A stretch of DNA of 64,000 bases from Nocardia stercoris (GTDB lineage Bacteria; Actinomycetota; Actinomycetes; Mycobacteriales; Mycobacteriaceae): contig NZ_RFFH01000001.1 of assembly GCF_003696265.1 (NCBI RefSeq), positions 434,001 through 498,000 of the forward strand. The letters are read 5' to 3'. Position 1 is the first letter of the stretch, and every line of letters begins with the position of its first letter. A model generated the notes under the pieces. The model saw only the letters and a list, made by a program, of their open reading frames with translations. It was not told the DNA's origin and made no database searches. Shown one piece after another: positions 1 through 9,116 of the stretch. The position numbers and the translations under genes are program-made.

Positions 1-3000
1 ACCACCTCCTACGGCAGCTACCTGCGGTGGCTGGCCGAGCGGGACGACGCGGCGGACGTCGCGGTGTGGCGCGACGTGCTGGGGGAGGGGCTCGAACCCA
101 CCCTGCTGGCCGGCACGCGGCCCGACGCCACTGTCCAGGTCCCGGTCGACCTCACCGTCGACCTGGGCTCCGAGGTCACTGCCGCGCTCACGGAATTCGC
201 CGCGGCACAGGGCGTCACGATGTCGACGATCCTGCAGTTCGCCTGGGCCACGGTGCTGGCCGGTCAGCTCGGCCGCGACGACGTGGTGTTCGGTGAGACG
301 GTGTCCGGGCGGCCCGGCGAGCTGCCGGGCGTCGAGCAGATGATCGGCCTGTTCATCAACACGCTGCCGGTCCGGGTGGACCTGAACCCGGAATCGACTC
401 TCGCCGAGGCGATTCGGCGGTTACAGGGCGACAAGGCCCGGCTGGTCGACCACCACCACGTCCCGCTGTCGGCGATCATGGGCGCGGTCGGTGCCGGGCA
501 GCTGTTCGACACACTCGTGGTGTACGAGTCCTATCCGGTCGACAGCAGCGGGCTGGGCGAAGCGGAGATCGACGGCGTCCGCGTGACCGATGTGCGCGGA
601 ACCGACGCCGCGCACTACCCGATCACCGTGCAGGCCCACCGTGACGACGTCGACGGCGCGGTCCACGTCCGGGTCCGGTACCAGCCGGAGCGCATCGAGC
701 CGGCGTCGGCCGCCGCGCTGGCCGCCCGGGTCGAGGCGATGCTGGGCCGGATCGCGGCCGAGCCGCACACCCTGCTCGGCCGCGTGGATCTGGTCCCGCC
801 GGACCAGCGAGCGGCGCTGGTACCGGCCCGCGGTCGGTTGGCGGAACCGCCTGTGGCACTGAGTGATCTGCTGCGCCGCGGGGTGGCGCTGCGTCCCGAC
901 GGCGACGCCGTCGTGCACGGGTCCACCCGGGTCGGCTATCGCGAACTCGACGACATGGCCCACCGGCTGGCCCACCGCCTGCTCGCGGCGGGGGTGCGCG
1001 CGGGCGACACCGTCGCGCTCGTGCTCCCGCGCTCGGTCTCGCTGATCGCGGCGGTCTGGGCGGTGGCCGAGACCGGCGCGGTGGCAGCCATGCTCGATCC
1101 GCGCAACCCGGTGGACCGGCTGGCCGGCATGCTGGCCGACTGCGCCGCCCGGGTGGTGCTGACCCTGTCCGAGGTGGAAGACGTTGTGCCCGAGGGTGAC
1201 TGGCTGCGGCTCATGCTCGACGACCCGGAGACCGCACGCCGGATCGCGGCCCAGCCCTCGACCGCGGTGGAGCGGTCGCGCCCGATCCGGGCCGCCGACC
1301 CGGCATACGTCATCTACACCTCGGGCACCACCGGAACCCCGAAGGGCGTGGCACTGACCACCGCCGGGCTGGCGAATTTCGCCGCCGAGCAACGGGAACG
1401 GTATGCGGTCGACACCGAGTCGCGGGTATTGCAGGTCGCCGCACCGGGATTCGACGCCGCCATGCTGGAGATCCTGATGGCGCACCCGAACGGCGCGACC
1501 CTGGTGGTGGCGCCCGCCGACACCTACGCCGGTCCCGAACTCGCGGACCTGATCCGGTCGCAGGGCGTCACACACTCCTTCCTCACGCCATCGGTACTGG
1601 CCACCATGTCACCGGCCGGTCTGGAGTGCCTGCGGGTGCTGGTCGCCGGTGGTGAGGCGGTCAGCGCGGAACTGGCCGCCACCTGGGCGCCGGGCCGCCG
1701 GCTGCACAACGGGTACGGGCCCACCGAGACGACCATCATGGTCGCGATCAGTGATCCGCTGCCCCCGCACGGTCCGGTCACCCTCGGTGGCCCGATCCGC
1801 GGAACCGTTGCCGTGGTGCTGGATTCGCGGCTGCGGCCGGTGCCGGTCGGTGTGATCGGCGAACTGTACGTGGGTGGGGTCGGCCCGGCCCAGGGCTATC
1901 TGGGCCGCCCGGCCGCGACTGCCGCCGCGTTCGTCGCCGACCCCTACGACCCGGGTGCCCGGCTCTATCGCACCGGTGACCGGGTGCGCTGGACCGCCGA
2001 CCACACCCTGGAATACCTGGGCCGCGCCGACCACCAGGTCAAGCTGCGCGGGCAGCGGCTCGAACTCGCCGAGATCGAGGCGGTCCTCGAGGCGGATCCG
2101 GCCGTCGCACATGCCGTTACCTTGCTGCGGACCGACGAGCGCGGCATCGACCGGCTGGTCGGATATCTGGTCGGCACCGGCGACAGCGAGCTCGACCCCG
2201 ATCGGGTCCGGGCCGCCGCGCGCCGGCGGCTGCCGGCCCACATGGTGCCCGAGGCCTGCGTGGTGCTGGACCGGCTGCCCCTGACCGTGACCGGGAAGCT
2301 GGACCGGGCCGCACTGCCCGAACCCGAATTCGCGACGGCCGCAGAGTATCTCGCGCCCCGTGACGCGACCGAGCAGCTGGTCGCCGACCTGTGCGCCGAG
2401 GTGCTCGAGCTGGAGCGGGCCGGTATGCGGGACGACTTCTTCGACCTCGGCGGCAACTCGCTCACCGCGACTCGGCTGACCGCCCGGCTGGGCTCCGCGC
2501 TCGGGGTACGGGTCGCGGTGCGCGATCTGTTCGAGGCGCCGTTGCTGGCCGATCTCGCGGCCCGGCTCACCCTGCTCGAGCGCGTCGACCGCCCGCCGCT
2601 GGCCCGGCGCGTGCCGGGTGAGCCGGTGCCGCTGTCACCCGCCCAGCAGCGCATGTGGTTCCTCAACCAGCTGGATTCGTCGGTGGGCGCCTACAACGTC
2701 CCACTGGTGATCCGGATGCGCGGTGCGGTGGACATTCCCGCCCTGCGGCGCGCCTGCCGCGCGGTCCTGGAGCGCCACGAATCGCTACGCACCAAGTTCC
2801 CCGTGGTGGACGGGGCGCCGCGGCAGGTGGTGGTCGACGTCGACGAGGTCCTGCCGGCCCTGAGCCCGGTCCGGATCGACGAGACGTTGCTCGCCAAGGC
2901 CGCCACGACCGTGGTCGCGGAGAGCTTCCGAGTCACCCAGGCGCCGCCGATCCGCGCGGAGCTGTTCGAAATCGGCAGCACCGACTATGTTCTGGTGATC

Positions 3001-6000
3001 GCGGTGCACCACATCTGCGCCGACGGGCAGTCGATGATGCCGCTGGCCCGCGACGTCGCCGCCGCCTACCAGGCCGAGACCACGGGGACCACCCCGCAAT
3101 GGCCGGAACTGACCGTCCAGTACCCGGATTACGCGCTGTGGCAGCGCGCGCTGCTCGGCGACGAAAACGATCCCGAGTCGCTGCTGTCGCGGCAGCTGCG
3201 CTACTGGGAGGACACGCTGCGCGGTGCGCCGCCGCTGCTGGAACTGCCCACCGATCTGCCGCGCCCGCCCGTGGCGTCCATGCGGGGCCGGTCGGTGGAG
3301 TTCGAGATTCCCGCGGTCGTGCAGGAGCAGCTGGAGGCGCTCGGCCGCGCGCACGGCGCCACCTCCTTCATGGTGGTGCACGCCGCACTGGTCGTGTTGC
3401 TGGCGCGGCTGGCGCACACCGACGACGTCACGGTCGGCACCCCGGTGTCCGGGCGCGGTGAACGCGAGCTGGACAACCTGATCGGCATGTTCGTCAACAC
3501 CGTCGCGCTGCGCTCGGCGGTCCACGCCGACCAGCCGTTCGCCGCGCTGCTGGCCGCGGTGCGCGAGACGGACCTGGGCGCCCTGGCGCACGCGGACGTG
3601 CCGTTCGAGCGGGTGGTCGAGGCGCTCGATCCGGTCCGCTCCACCGCGCACCTGCCGGTGTACCAGGTGACGATCGACTATCAGAACCTCGACCGGGCGG
3701 CCCTCGATCTGCCCGGGATCGGGGTGGAACCGATCGAGAACTATTACGAGCCCGCGCATTCCGACCTCAACGTGAAACTGGTCGAGCGGTTCGACGCCGA
3801 CGGCCGGGCACTGGGCATCACCTGCCGGTTCACCTACGCCACCGACCTGTTCGCCGCGGACTCGATGGAACGGTTCGCCCGCTGGTACGTGCGGATCCTC
3901 GGCGCGGTGGTCGCCGATCCCCAGCTCGCGGTCGGCGACATCGAATTCATGGACGCCGCCGAACGGCTGGAGGTGCTCGCCGCGGCGGGCCGCCCCGGCG
4001 CGCTCGTCCCCGAGGCCACGATCGGCAGCCTGTTCGCCGAACGCGCCGCCGCCACCCCGGACGCCACCGCGGTGTCCGACGGCCGGGAGCGGCTGACCTA
4101 CGCGCAGCTGTACCAGCGGGCCGCGCAGGTCGCGGGCCGGCTGGCCGAACGTGGTGTCGGCCCGGAATCACTGGTGGCGGTGGCACTTCCGCGCACGACC
4201 GACCTGATCGTCGGACTGCTCGCGGTCACGCTGTCCGGCGCGGGCTACCTGCCGGTGGACGTGAGCTACCCGGCGCAGCGGCTGCGCTTCATGCTGGCCG
4301 ACGCCGCGCCGGCCGCGCTGCTGACCCTGCCGGAGGTGATCGGCGACAGCAATTCGCTCACCGAGATCCGGCCCGAATTCGATGTTCCGGTGGTACTTCT
4401 CGACGACGCCGGCGACGGCACGGCGCCCCCGGTCCCGGCCCGGCCGGACAATGTCGCCTACGTGATCTACACCTCCGGATCCACCGGCCGCCCCAAGGGG
4501 GTCGCGGTGAGCCACCGGGACGTGGTCACGCTGCTCGTCAACGCCGCCCGCAATTTCGACGTCGGCCCGGACGACGTGTGGACGATGTTCCACTCGTACG
4601 CCTTCGACTTCGCGGTCTGGGAGATCTGGGGCGCCCTGCTCTCCGGCGGCCGGGTGGTGGTGGTCGACTACGACACCACGCGCACCCCGGACGCTTTCGT
4701 GGAGCTCGTCGCGCGCGAAGGGGTCACGGTCCTGAGCCAGACACCGTCCGCGTTCTACGGATTCGCCGACGCCTACCGGCGCCGCCTGGAGGCCGGCACC
4801 GGCGACATCACCGCGCGCCCCGACGATCTCGCGCTGCGCTACGTCGTGTTCGGTGGTGAGGCACTCGACACCTCGAAGCTGACCGGCTGGTTCGACACCC
4901 ACGAACCGGGTTCGCCGCGGCTGGTCAACATGTACGGCATCACCGAGACCACGGTGCACGTCAGCTACGCCGAACTCGACGAGAACGGCACGGGCGGAAT
5001 CGGTTCCGCGCTGCCCGGCATGACCGTCCATGTGCTCGACGACCGGTTGCGGCCGGTGCCTGCGGGCGTCGCGGGCGAGCTGTACGTCTCCGGTGCGCAG
5101 CTCGCGCGCGGTTATCTCGGTGCGGCGGCACTGACTTCGGGCCGATTCGTGGCGGATCCGTTCGGACCGGTCGGAACCCGGATGTACCGCACCGGTGACG
5201 TCGGCCGGTGGCGCCGCACCGCCGACGGCCTCGAACTGGAATACCAGGGCCGGGCCGACGCGCAGATCCAGTTGCGTGGCTTCCGCATCGAACTCGGCGA
5301 GGTCGAGGCGGCACTGCTGCGGCACCCCGATGTCGCGCACGCGGCGGCGACGGTGCGCCGGCACGAGAGCGGCGTCGACCAGCTGATCGGCTATGTCGTC
5401 GCCGCACCGGGTCGTTCGGTCGATTCCGGCGACGTCGCGCAGCTGGCCGGACGGGTCCTGACCGGCTACATGGTGCCGTCGGCCATCATGGTGCTGCCCG
5501 AGCTGCCGGTCACCGTGAACGGCAAGCTGGACCGCAAGGCCTTGCCGGAACCCGACTTCGACGCTCGCGATGGCCGTACCGAGGCGGCGCGCAACCATAC
5601 CGAGGCGACCATCGTCGAGGTCTACGCCGAGGTGCTGCGGGTGCAGCGGGTCGGTGCCCTGGACGGATTCTTCGACCTGGGCGGTAACTCGCTGTTGGCC
5701 ACGATGGTGGTCACCGAACTACAGGCGCGCGGCGTGCGGATCGAACTGCCGTGGATGTTCGAGGACGCCACCCCGCGTGCCCTCGCCCGCCGCGCCGACG
5801 AGACCGACGGCGGATCCGGGATGTCGGTGCTGCTGCCGCTGCGGCCCGGCGGAGATCTGGCCCCGCTGTTCGCGATCCACCCGGCCGGTGGACTGGCCTG
5901 GTTCTACGGCGGGCTGGCCGCGCAATTGCACAGCGACCGGCCGGTCTACGGCCTGCAGGACCCGCACGTGGTCGCGGGCGAGCCGAGCGCCGAGTCCATC

Positions 6001-6609
6001 GAGGAGCTCGCCGAACGGTACGTCCGCGAGATCCGGGCCGCACAGCCCGAGGGTCCGTACCACCTGCTCGGCTGGTCCCTCGGTGGCCAGATCGCGCACG
6101 CCGTGGCCACCCGGCTGCAGCGCGACGGCGCGACGGTGGCCCTGCTGGCCATGATGGACAGCGCGCCCGGCACCGCGGCGGTGCAGGTGCCGGAGTCCGA
6201 TGTGGCCGTGGGTGATCGGCTGGCCGACCTGCTGGGCGGCTGGCGGGAGTTGTTCGAGCTCGGGGACGCGGTGACCGCGTCCTCGGCCGAGGAAGCCTGG
6301 GCGGTGATCCGCGATCAGATCATCGGTACCGGCCTGTTCACCGGCGAACAGGTCGACCGGGTGATGCACAGTTTCGAGTCTGCCGCCGGTTTGGCCGATG
6401 CTCACCGCCCGGACGTATTCGACGGGGACCTGCTGTTCTTCACCGCGGGTCACGATCGGGACGACCCGGATACGCTCGCCGACGCTTGGGTCCCGCACAT
6501 CACCGGTTCCGTGCACAACAATGTCGTCGACGCACGGCACCTCGAGTTGACCCATCCGTTCGCACTGGCCGAGATCGGCCCGCTCCTCGAAAGGTTCCTC
6601 ACCGCATGA
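1..6609 (+). CDS. Non-ribosomal peptide synthetase, 3' part: (C)-A-T-C-A-T-TE
   Basis: The frame is open from base 1, so this is the C-terminal 2202 residues of a larger synthetase. Domains by window residue: the tail of a condensation domain (1-~270, its HHxxxDG motif lies upstream); adenylation A1 (~285-765, core YTSGTTGTPKG); carrier T1 (LGGNSL, Ser at bases 2458-2460); condensation C2 (HHICADG near residue 1003); A2 (~1340-1845, YTSGSTGRPKG); T2 (Ser at 5689-5691); and a terminal thioesterase (GWSLGG, Ser at 6076-6078). By alignment to the GrsA pocket, A2 reads D-F-W-S-V-G-M-V-H, close to known threonine codes. A1 reads D-A-L-F-V-G-G-I-M, hydrophobic and unassigned. The terminal TE makes this the last synthetase of its line, releasing the peptide by hydrolysis or cyclisation. 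No epimerase is visible. The product is unknown. The next gene overlaps by ATGA. Confidence 0.95.
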   Translation, partial: TTSYGSYLRWLAERDDAADVAVWRDVLGEGLEPTLLAGTRPDATVQVPVDLTVDLGSEVTAALTEFAAAQGVTMSTILQFAWATVLAGQLGRDDVVFGETVSGRPGELPGVEQMIGLFINTLPVRVDLNPESTLAEAIRRLQGDKARLVDHHHVPLSAIMGAVGAGQLFDTLVVYESYPVDSSGLGEAEIDGVRVTDVRGTDAAHYPITVQAHRDDVDGAVHVRVRYQPERIEPASAAALAARVEAMLGRIAAEPHTLLGRVDLVPPDQRAALVPARGRLAEPPVALSDLLRRGVALRPDGDAVVHGSTRVGYRELDDMAHRLAHRLLAAGVRAGDTVALVLPRSVSLIAAVWAVAETGAVAAMLDPRNPVDRLAGMLADCAARVVLTLSEVEDVVPEGDWLRLMLDDPETARRIAAQPSTAVERSRPIRAADPAYVIYTSGTTGTPKGVALTTAGLANFAAEQRERYAVDTESRVLQVAAPGFDAAMLEILMAHPNGATLVVAPADTYAGPELADLIRSQGVTHSFLTPSVLATMSPAGLECLRVLVAGGEAVSAELAATWAPGRRLHNGYGPTETTIMVAISDPLPPHGPVTLGGPIRGTVAVVLDSRLRPVPVGVIGELYVGGVGPAQGYLGRPAATAAAFVADPYDPGARLYRTGDRVRWTADHTLEYLGRADHQVKLRGQRLELAEIEAVLEADPAVAHAVTLLRTDERGIDRLVGYLVGTGDSELDPDRVRAAARRRLPAHMVPEACVVLDRLPLTVTGKLDRAALPEPEFATAAEYLAPRDATEQLVADLCAEVLELERAGMRDDFFDLGGNSLTATRLTARLGSALGVRVAVRDLFEAPLLADLAARLTLLERVDRPPLARRVPGEPVPLSPAQQRMWFLNQLDSSVGAYNVPLVIRMRGAVDIPALRRACRAVLERHESLRTKFPVVDGAPRQVVVDVDEVLPALSPVRIDETLLAKAATTVVAESFRVTQAPPIRAELFEIGSTDYVLVIAVHHICADGQSMMPLARDVAAAYQAETTGTTPQWPELTVQYPDYALWQRALLGDENDPESLLSRQLRYWEDTLRGAPPLLELPTDLPRPPVASMRGRSVEFEIPAVVQEQLEALGRAHGATSFMVVHAALVVLLARLAHTDDVTVGTPVSGRGERELDNLIGMFVNTVALRSAVHADQPFAALLAAVRETDLGALAHADVPFERVVEALDPVRSTAHLPVYQVTIDYQNLDRAALDLPGIGVEPIENYYEPAHSDLNVKLVERFDADGRALGITCRFTYATDLFAADSMERFARWYVRILGAVVADPQLAVGDIEFMDAAERLEVLAAAGRPGALVPEATIGSLFAERAAATPDATAVSDGRERLTYAQLYQRAAQVAGRLAERGVGPESLVAVALPRTTDLIVGLLAVTLSGAGYLPVDVSYPAQRLRFMLADAAPAALLTLPEVIGDSNSLTEIRPEFDVPVVLLDDAGDGTAPPVPARPDNVAYVIYTSGSTGRPKGVAVSHRDVVTLLVNAARNFDVGPDDVWTMFHSYAFDFAVWEIWGALLSGGRVVVVDYDTTRTPDAFVELVAREGVTVLSQTPSAFYGFADAYRRRLEAGTGDITARPDDLALRYVVFGGEALDTSKLTGWFDTHEPGSPRLVNMYGITETTVHVSYAELDENGTGGIGSALPGMTVHVLDDRLRPVPAGVAGELYVSGAQLARGYLGAAALTSGRFVADPFGPVGTRMYRTGDVGRWRRTADGLELEYQGRADAQIQLRGFRIELGEVEAALLRHPDVAHAAATVRRHESGVDQLIGYVVAAPGRSVDSGDVAQLAGRVLTGYMVPSAIMVLPELPVTVNGKLDRKALPEPDFDARDGRTEAARNHTEATIVEVYAEVLRVQRVGALDGFFDLGGNSLLATMVVTELQARGVRIELPWMFEDATPRALARRADETDGGSGMSVLLPLRPGGDLAPLFAIHPAGGLAWFYGGLAAQLHSDRPVYGLQDPHVVAGEPSAESIEELAERYVREIRAAQPEGPYHLLGWSLGGQIAHAVATRLQRDGATVALLAMMDSAPGTAAVQVPESDVAVGDRLADLLGGWRELFELGDAVTASSAEEAWAVIRDQIIGTGLFTGEQVDRVMHSFESAAGLADAHRPDVFDGDLLFFTAGHDRDDPDTLADAWVPHITGSVHNNVVDARHLELTHPFALAEIGPLLERFLTA

Positions 6610-7382
6610 GAACTACACTCCACCAACTTCGGCTCGACGACGGCCGGACCGTGGCGTGCACCAGCCCCGCCGAAGCGCGGATGCTGTGGTCGGAAATGTC
6701 GATCGCCGGGTTCTACCGGCAGGCCGCCGCCGGACTGCGGGCCGGTGACCTGGTCGTCGACATCGGCGCCAATATCGGCCTCAGCGCGATGATGTTCGCC
6801 GACAGCTGCCCGGGAATCGCGGTGATCGCGGCCGAACCGGCACCGATCGTCTTCGACTGCTTGCAGCGCAACCTGTCCACGTATGTGCCGGACGGCACGG
6901 CCGTCGAGGTGGCCGTGGGCGCGGAACCCGGTGTGCTGCCGTTCACCTGGTACCCGCGCGCGACGGCGAATTCGGGACTGTATGCCGACCGGGCCGCCGA
7001 CGACGAGTCCACCCGGATCTTCCTGCGCAACAGCGGATTGGCCGACGTGGCCATCGACATGATCACCAGCGGGCTGCACGACGGCGAACAGATCGATGTG
7101 GAGGTGACCACCGTCGCCGCCCTGGTGGCCCGGTACGGCCCCGACCGCCCGATCGGCGTGCTGAAGATCGATGTCGAACGGGCCGAATTCGATGTGCTGA
7201 TGGGGATCCCGGCCGCGATCTGGCCGCGGATCCGCACAGTGGTGGCCGAGGTGCACGATATCGACGGCCGCCTCGACCGGTTCTGCGCCGAATTGCGCCG
7301 GTACGGACTGGAACCGGAGACCCGGCAGGATCCGGCCCTGGCCGGCACCGAACTACACGAGGTCTTCGCTACCCGCCGGTGA
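6606..7382 (+). CDS. FkbM family SAM-dependent methyltransferase
   Basis: A 258-residue protein whose ATG overlaps the synthetase stop codon (ATGA), so the two are translationally coupled. The SAM-binding glycine motif VVDIGANIGLSAMM lies near residues 49-62. The later stretch GVLKIDVERAEFDVLMGI matches the FkbM family post-I/II motifs. FkbM enzymes O-methylate sugars, polyketides or peptides. Position and coupling suggest it tailors the peptide made by the upstream synthetase; this role is inferred. An in-frame upstream extension to 6486 is rejected because it would lie inside the thioesterase domain. Confidence 0.88.
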   Translation: MRTTLHQLRLDDGRTVACTSPAEARMLWSEMSIAGFYRQAAAGLRAGDLVVDIGANIGLSAMMFADSCPGIAVIAAEPAPIVFDCLQRNLSTYVPDGTAVEVAVGAEPGVLPFTWYPRATANSGLYADRAADDESTRIFLRNSGLADVAIDMITSGLHDGEQIDVEVTTVAALVARYGPDRPIGVLKIDVERAEFDVLMGIPAAIWPRIRTVVAEVHDIDGRLDRFCAELRRYGLEPETRQDPALAGTELHEVFATRR

Positions 7383-7386
7383 ACCG

Positions 7387-7406
7387 CGCGCACGAAATGG
7401 TGCGCG
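7387..7406. terminator. Hairpin between convergent genes
   Basis: A perfect 7-bp stem (CGCGCAC/GTGCGCG) with a 6-nt loop lies just after the methyltransferase stop and before the 3' end of the convergent gene. There is no U-tract. It is a plausible but short bidirectional terminator. Confidence 0.4.
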
Positions 7407-7427
7407 GAAAGTTGTACCGGAGTCGCG

Positions 7428-8036
7428 TCAGTTGAGGTCGGTCCCGGTGCCGGTGCCGGTAGTCGCGATGGTCCCGGCACCGGTGGGGGTGGTGGCGGTC
7501 GTCGTCGGCGGTGTGGAGGTCGTCGTGACCACCGGCACCCGGGTGACGGTGACCGTCACCGGGTTCGGGACCCGCGAGGACAGCGGTGCTGTCGTCAGCG
7601 GTGCGACCGGCGTTTCCGCCGGCGGTGCGGGGACCGCCAGCGGCGGAATCGCCCCCACCTGCTGGTCGTCGGGTGCCGGGACCGGCGGCAGTCCGGTGGG
7701 CGGCGGCGCGTCCGTGGTGGTGTGCCGCGGCACCGTGACCGGCGCGATCTTCCACGACGGGGACGGCGGGATCACAACCGCGGCGGTGGTGGTCTTCTGC
7801 GCGGCCGGCCGGGCGGCGGCCGCCGGCACCCCGGTCGTGTCCGCGGACAGGGGCGGCGGCGGGACGTAGGTGTCGTGCTGGCGTAATCCGCAGGCGCCGA
7901 GCAGCACCATGCCCACCGAGATCGCCCCGGCGGCGCCGGCCAGGCCCTGGACGCGGCGCTTTATCGCGCGTTGCTCGGCCTCGGCACTGTCCTCCGATTC
8001 GCGACGCCACACGAATCGTTCATAACGGTCGCTCAT
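7428..8036 (-). CDS. Thr/Pro-rich membrane-anchored or lipoprotein-like protein
   Basis: A 202-residue protein of unknown function. The N-terminus is charged and cytoplasmic-looking (~1-30). One hydrophobic segment (~31-48) follows, ending in LLGACG, which resembles a lipobox although it sits unusually far from the start. The rest (~55-202) is a low-complexity Pro/Thr/Ala/Val chain rich in TTT and PPP runs, likely an extended wall-spanning or exported stalk. AGGA about 10 nt upstream of the ATG supports the start. No catalytic motif is visible. It is transcribed divergently from the small membrane protein at 8348. Confidence 0.75.
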   Translation of the reverse strand: MSDRYERFVWRRESEDSAEAEQRAIKRRVQGLAGAAGAISVGMVLLGACGLRQHDTYVPPPPLSADTTGVPAAAARPAAQKTTTAAVVIPPSPSWKIAPVTVPRHTTTDAPPPTGLPPVPAPDDQQVGAIPPLAVPAPPAETPVAPLTTAPLSSRVPNPVTVTVTRVPVVTTTSTPPTTTATTPTGAGTIATTGTGTGTDLN

Positions 8037-8347
8037 GGCGGCGTCTCCTCGTCCGGGTCCAATTGGGGCTCACCTTAATCCAGGGGAGCCCTACCACGCG
8101 ACGTGGAGCGAGAGTGCGCAAAATACCCGCAACCTTGTAAAAAAGTTGTTATTCAGATATCGAATTGGCAACATCGGCGTGTTGCCCGGACGTGTCGTAT
8201 GGAGATTCGGCAACGAACCCGTACCGTGTGAGCAAAGTTACATGATCGGTGCTCCGAATTGCCGGAGCTGCCGAGTAACCGCACAGTGGTGTAGGCGCGT
8301 TCCCGACTGAGCCGAACTCTCAACGGCCGGGCGCCTTCGAGGAGTGA
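8037..8347. promoter_or_regulatory. Divergent intergenic region with AT-rich core
   Basis: A gene-free 311-bp gap between two divergent genes. Bases ~8110-8180 are much richer in A/T than the surroundings (runs of A and TTGTTATTC), as expected for back-to-back promoters. I see no convincing operator, RNA gene or ORF. Confidence 0.4.
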
Positions 8348-8596
8348 ATGATGGCAATCCATTCGACATCCACCTCCGGGACCGTGGAGCAACACGGGTC
8401 GTCGGGGACGGGTACCGAACGGCCGGTATGGACGGTGGTCGCGCGTGTGGTCGCGTGGCTGATCCTCCTCGGCGGTCTGGCCGGCGCGGGAGTCGGTGTG
8501 GCCGGACTGAAAGTCGAACTCACTGTCGCCGGGCTCATCCTGGCCTGTACCGCCGCGCTGATCCTGCTCAAGCTGCGCGCCGACGCGAAGCTCTAG
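8348..8596 (+). CDS. Small two-helix membrane protein
   Basis: An 82-residue hypothetical protein. The first ~27 residues are Ser/Thr/Gly-rich. Two hydrophobic helices follow (~29-50 and ~54-74) with a short basic C-terminus (KLRADAKL). A GAGGAG ribosome-binding site sits just upstream. Two ATGs overlap (8348 and 8351) in different frames; only 8348 gives this product. No family recognised. Confidence 0.65.
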   Translation: MMAIHSTSTSGTVEQHGSSGTGTERPVWTVVARVVAWLILLGGLAGAGVGVAGLKVELTVAGLILACTAALILLKLRADAKL

Positions 8597-8695
8597 TCTC
8601 AGCGGATTTACCGGCCCGGCTGGTCGGTTCGTGATCACTGCGACGTATGTGGGTAGAGCGCAAGCGCTTTCGGTTGGAACGGCCGATAATGGGGT

Positions 8696-9106
8696 ATGGA
8701 CGTCCAGGGCCGACGCGAAATTCGCGAGCTGTCGTATCCGGACTCACTACGCCTGTTGGCCACCGTGCGCTTCGGCCGGGTCGTCTTCACCCGGCACACC
8801 CGGCCCATGATCCGTCCCGTCAACCACCTGGTGGACGGTGACCAGCTGATCATCTACGCCAACCTGAACCTGGTGCCGGTGCCCACCGGCCGCCAAGTGG
8901 TGGCCTACGAGGCCGACACCATCAGCCACGCGACCCAGCTCGGCTGGTGCGTGATCCTCACCGGCACCGCCGAACCGATCGACGAGCCGCTCGAGCTGCG
9001 CCGTTACGAGCAGTTGATCGACCCCTGGTTACCCGGCTCCCGGTCGCGTCTGGTCCGGATCGAACCGGACCTGATCACGGGAATCGAACTCGTCCAACGC
9101 TGGTGA
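8696..9106 (+). CDS. Pyridoxamine 5'-phosphate oxidase-fold flavin/F420-binding protein
   Basis: A 136-residue protein with the split-barrel layout of small PPOX-like proteins: an N-terminal LSYPDSLRLLATVRFGRV helix-strand, then RPVNHLVDGDQLIIYA and WCVILTGTAEPI strands. In actinobacteria such proteins bind FMN or F420 and often act as reductases or cofactor sinks. The substrate cannot be told. Its 3' end is 10 bp from the convergent lyase gene. A GATAAT box lies 5 nt before the ATG, so the mRNA may be leaderless. Confidence 0.8.
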   Translation: MDVQGRREIRELSYPDSLRLLATVRFGRVVFTRHTRPMIRPVNHLVDGDQLIIYANLNLVPVPTGRQVVAYEADTISHATQLGWCVILTGTAEPIDEPLELRRYEQLIDPWLPGSRSRLVRIEPDLITGIELVQRW

Positions 9107-9116
9107 GCCCGCCCGG

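Noticed and set aside
7369..8010. 213-residue alternative minus-strand ORF
   Set aside because: Overlaps the Thr/Pro-rich protein in another frame, no ribosome-binding site, and no transmembrane or domain pattern.
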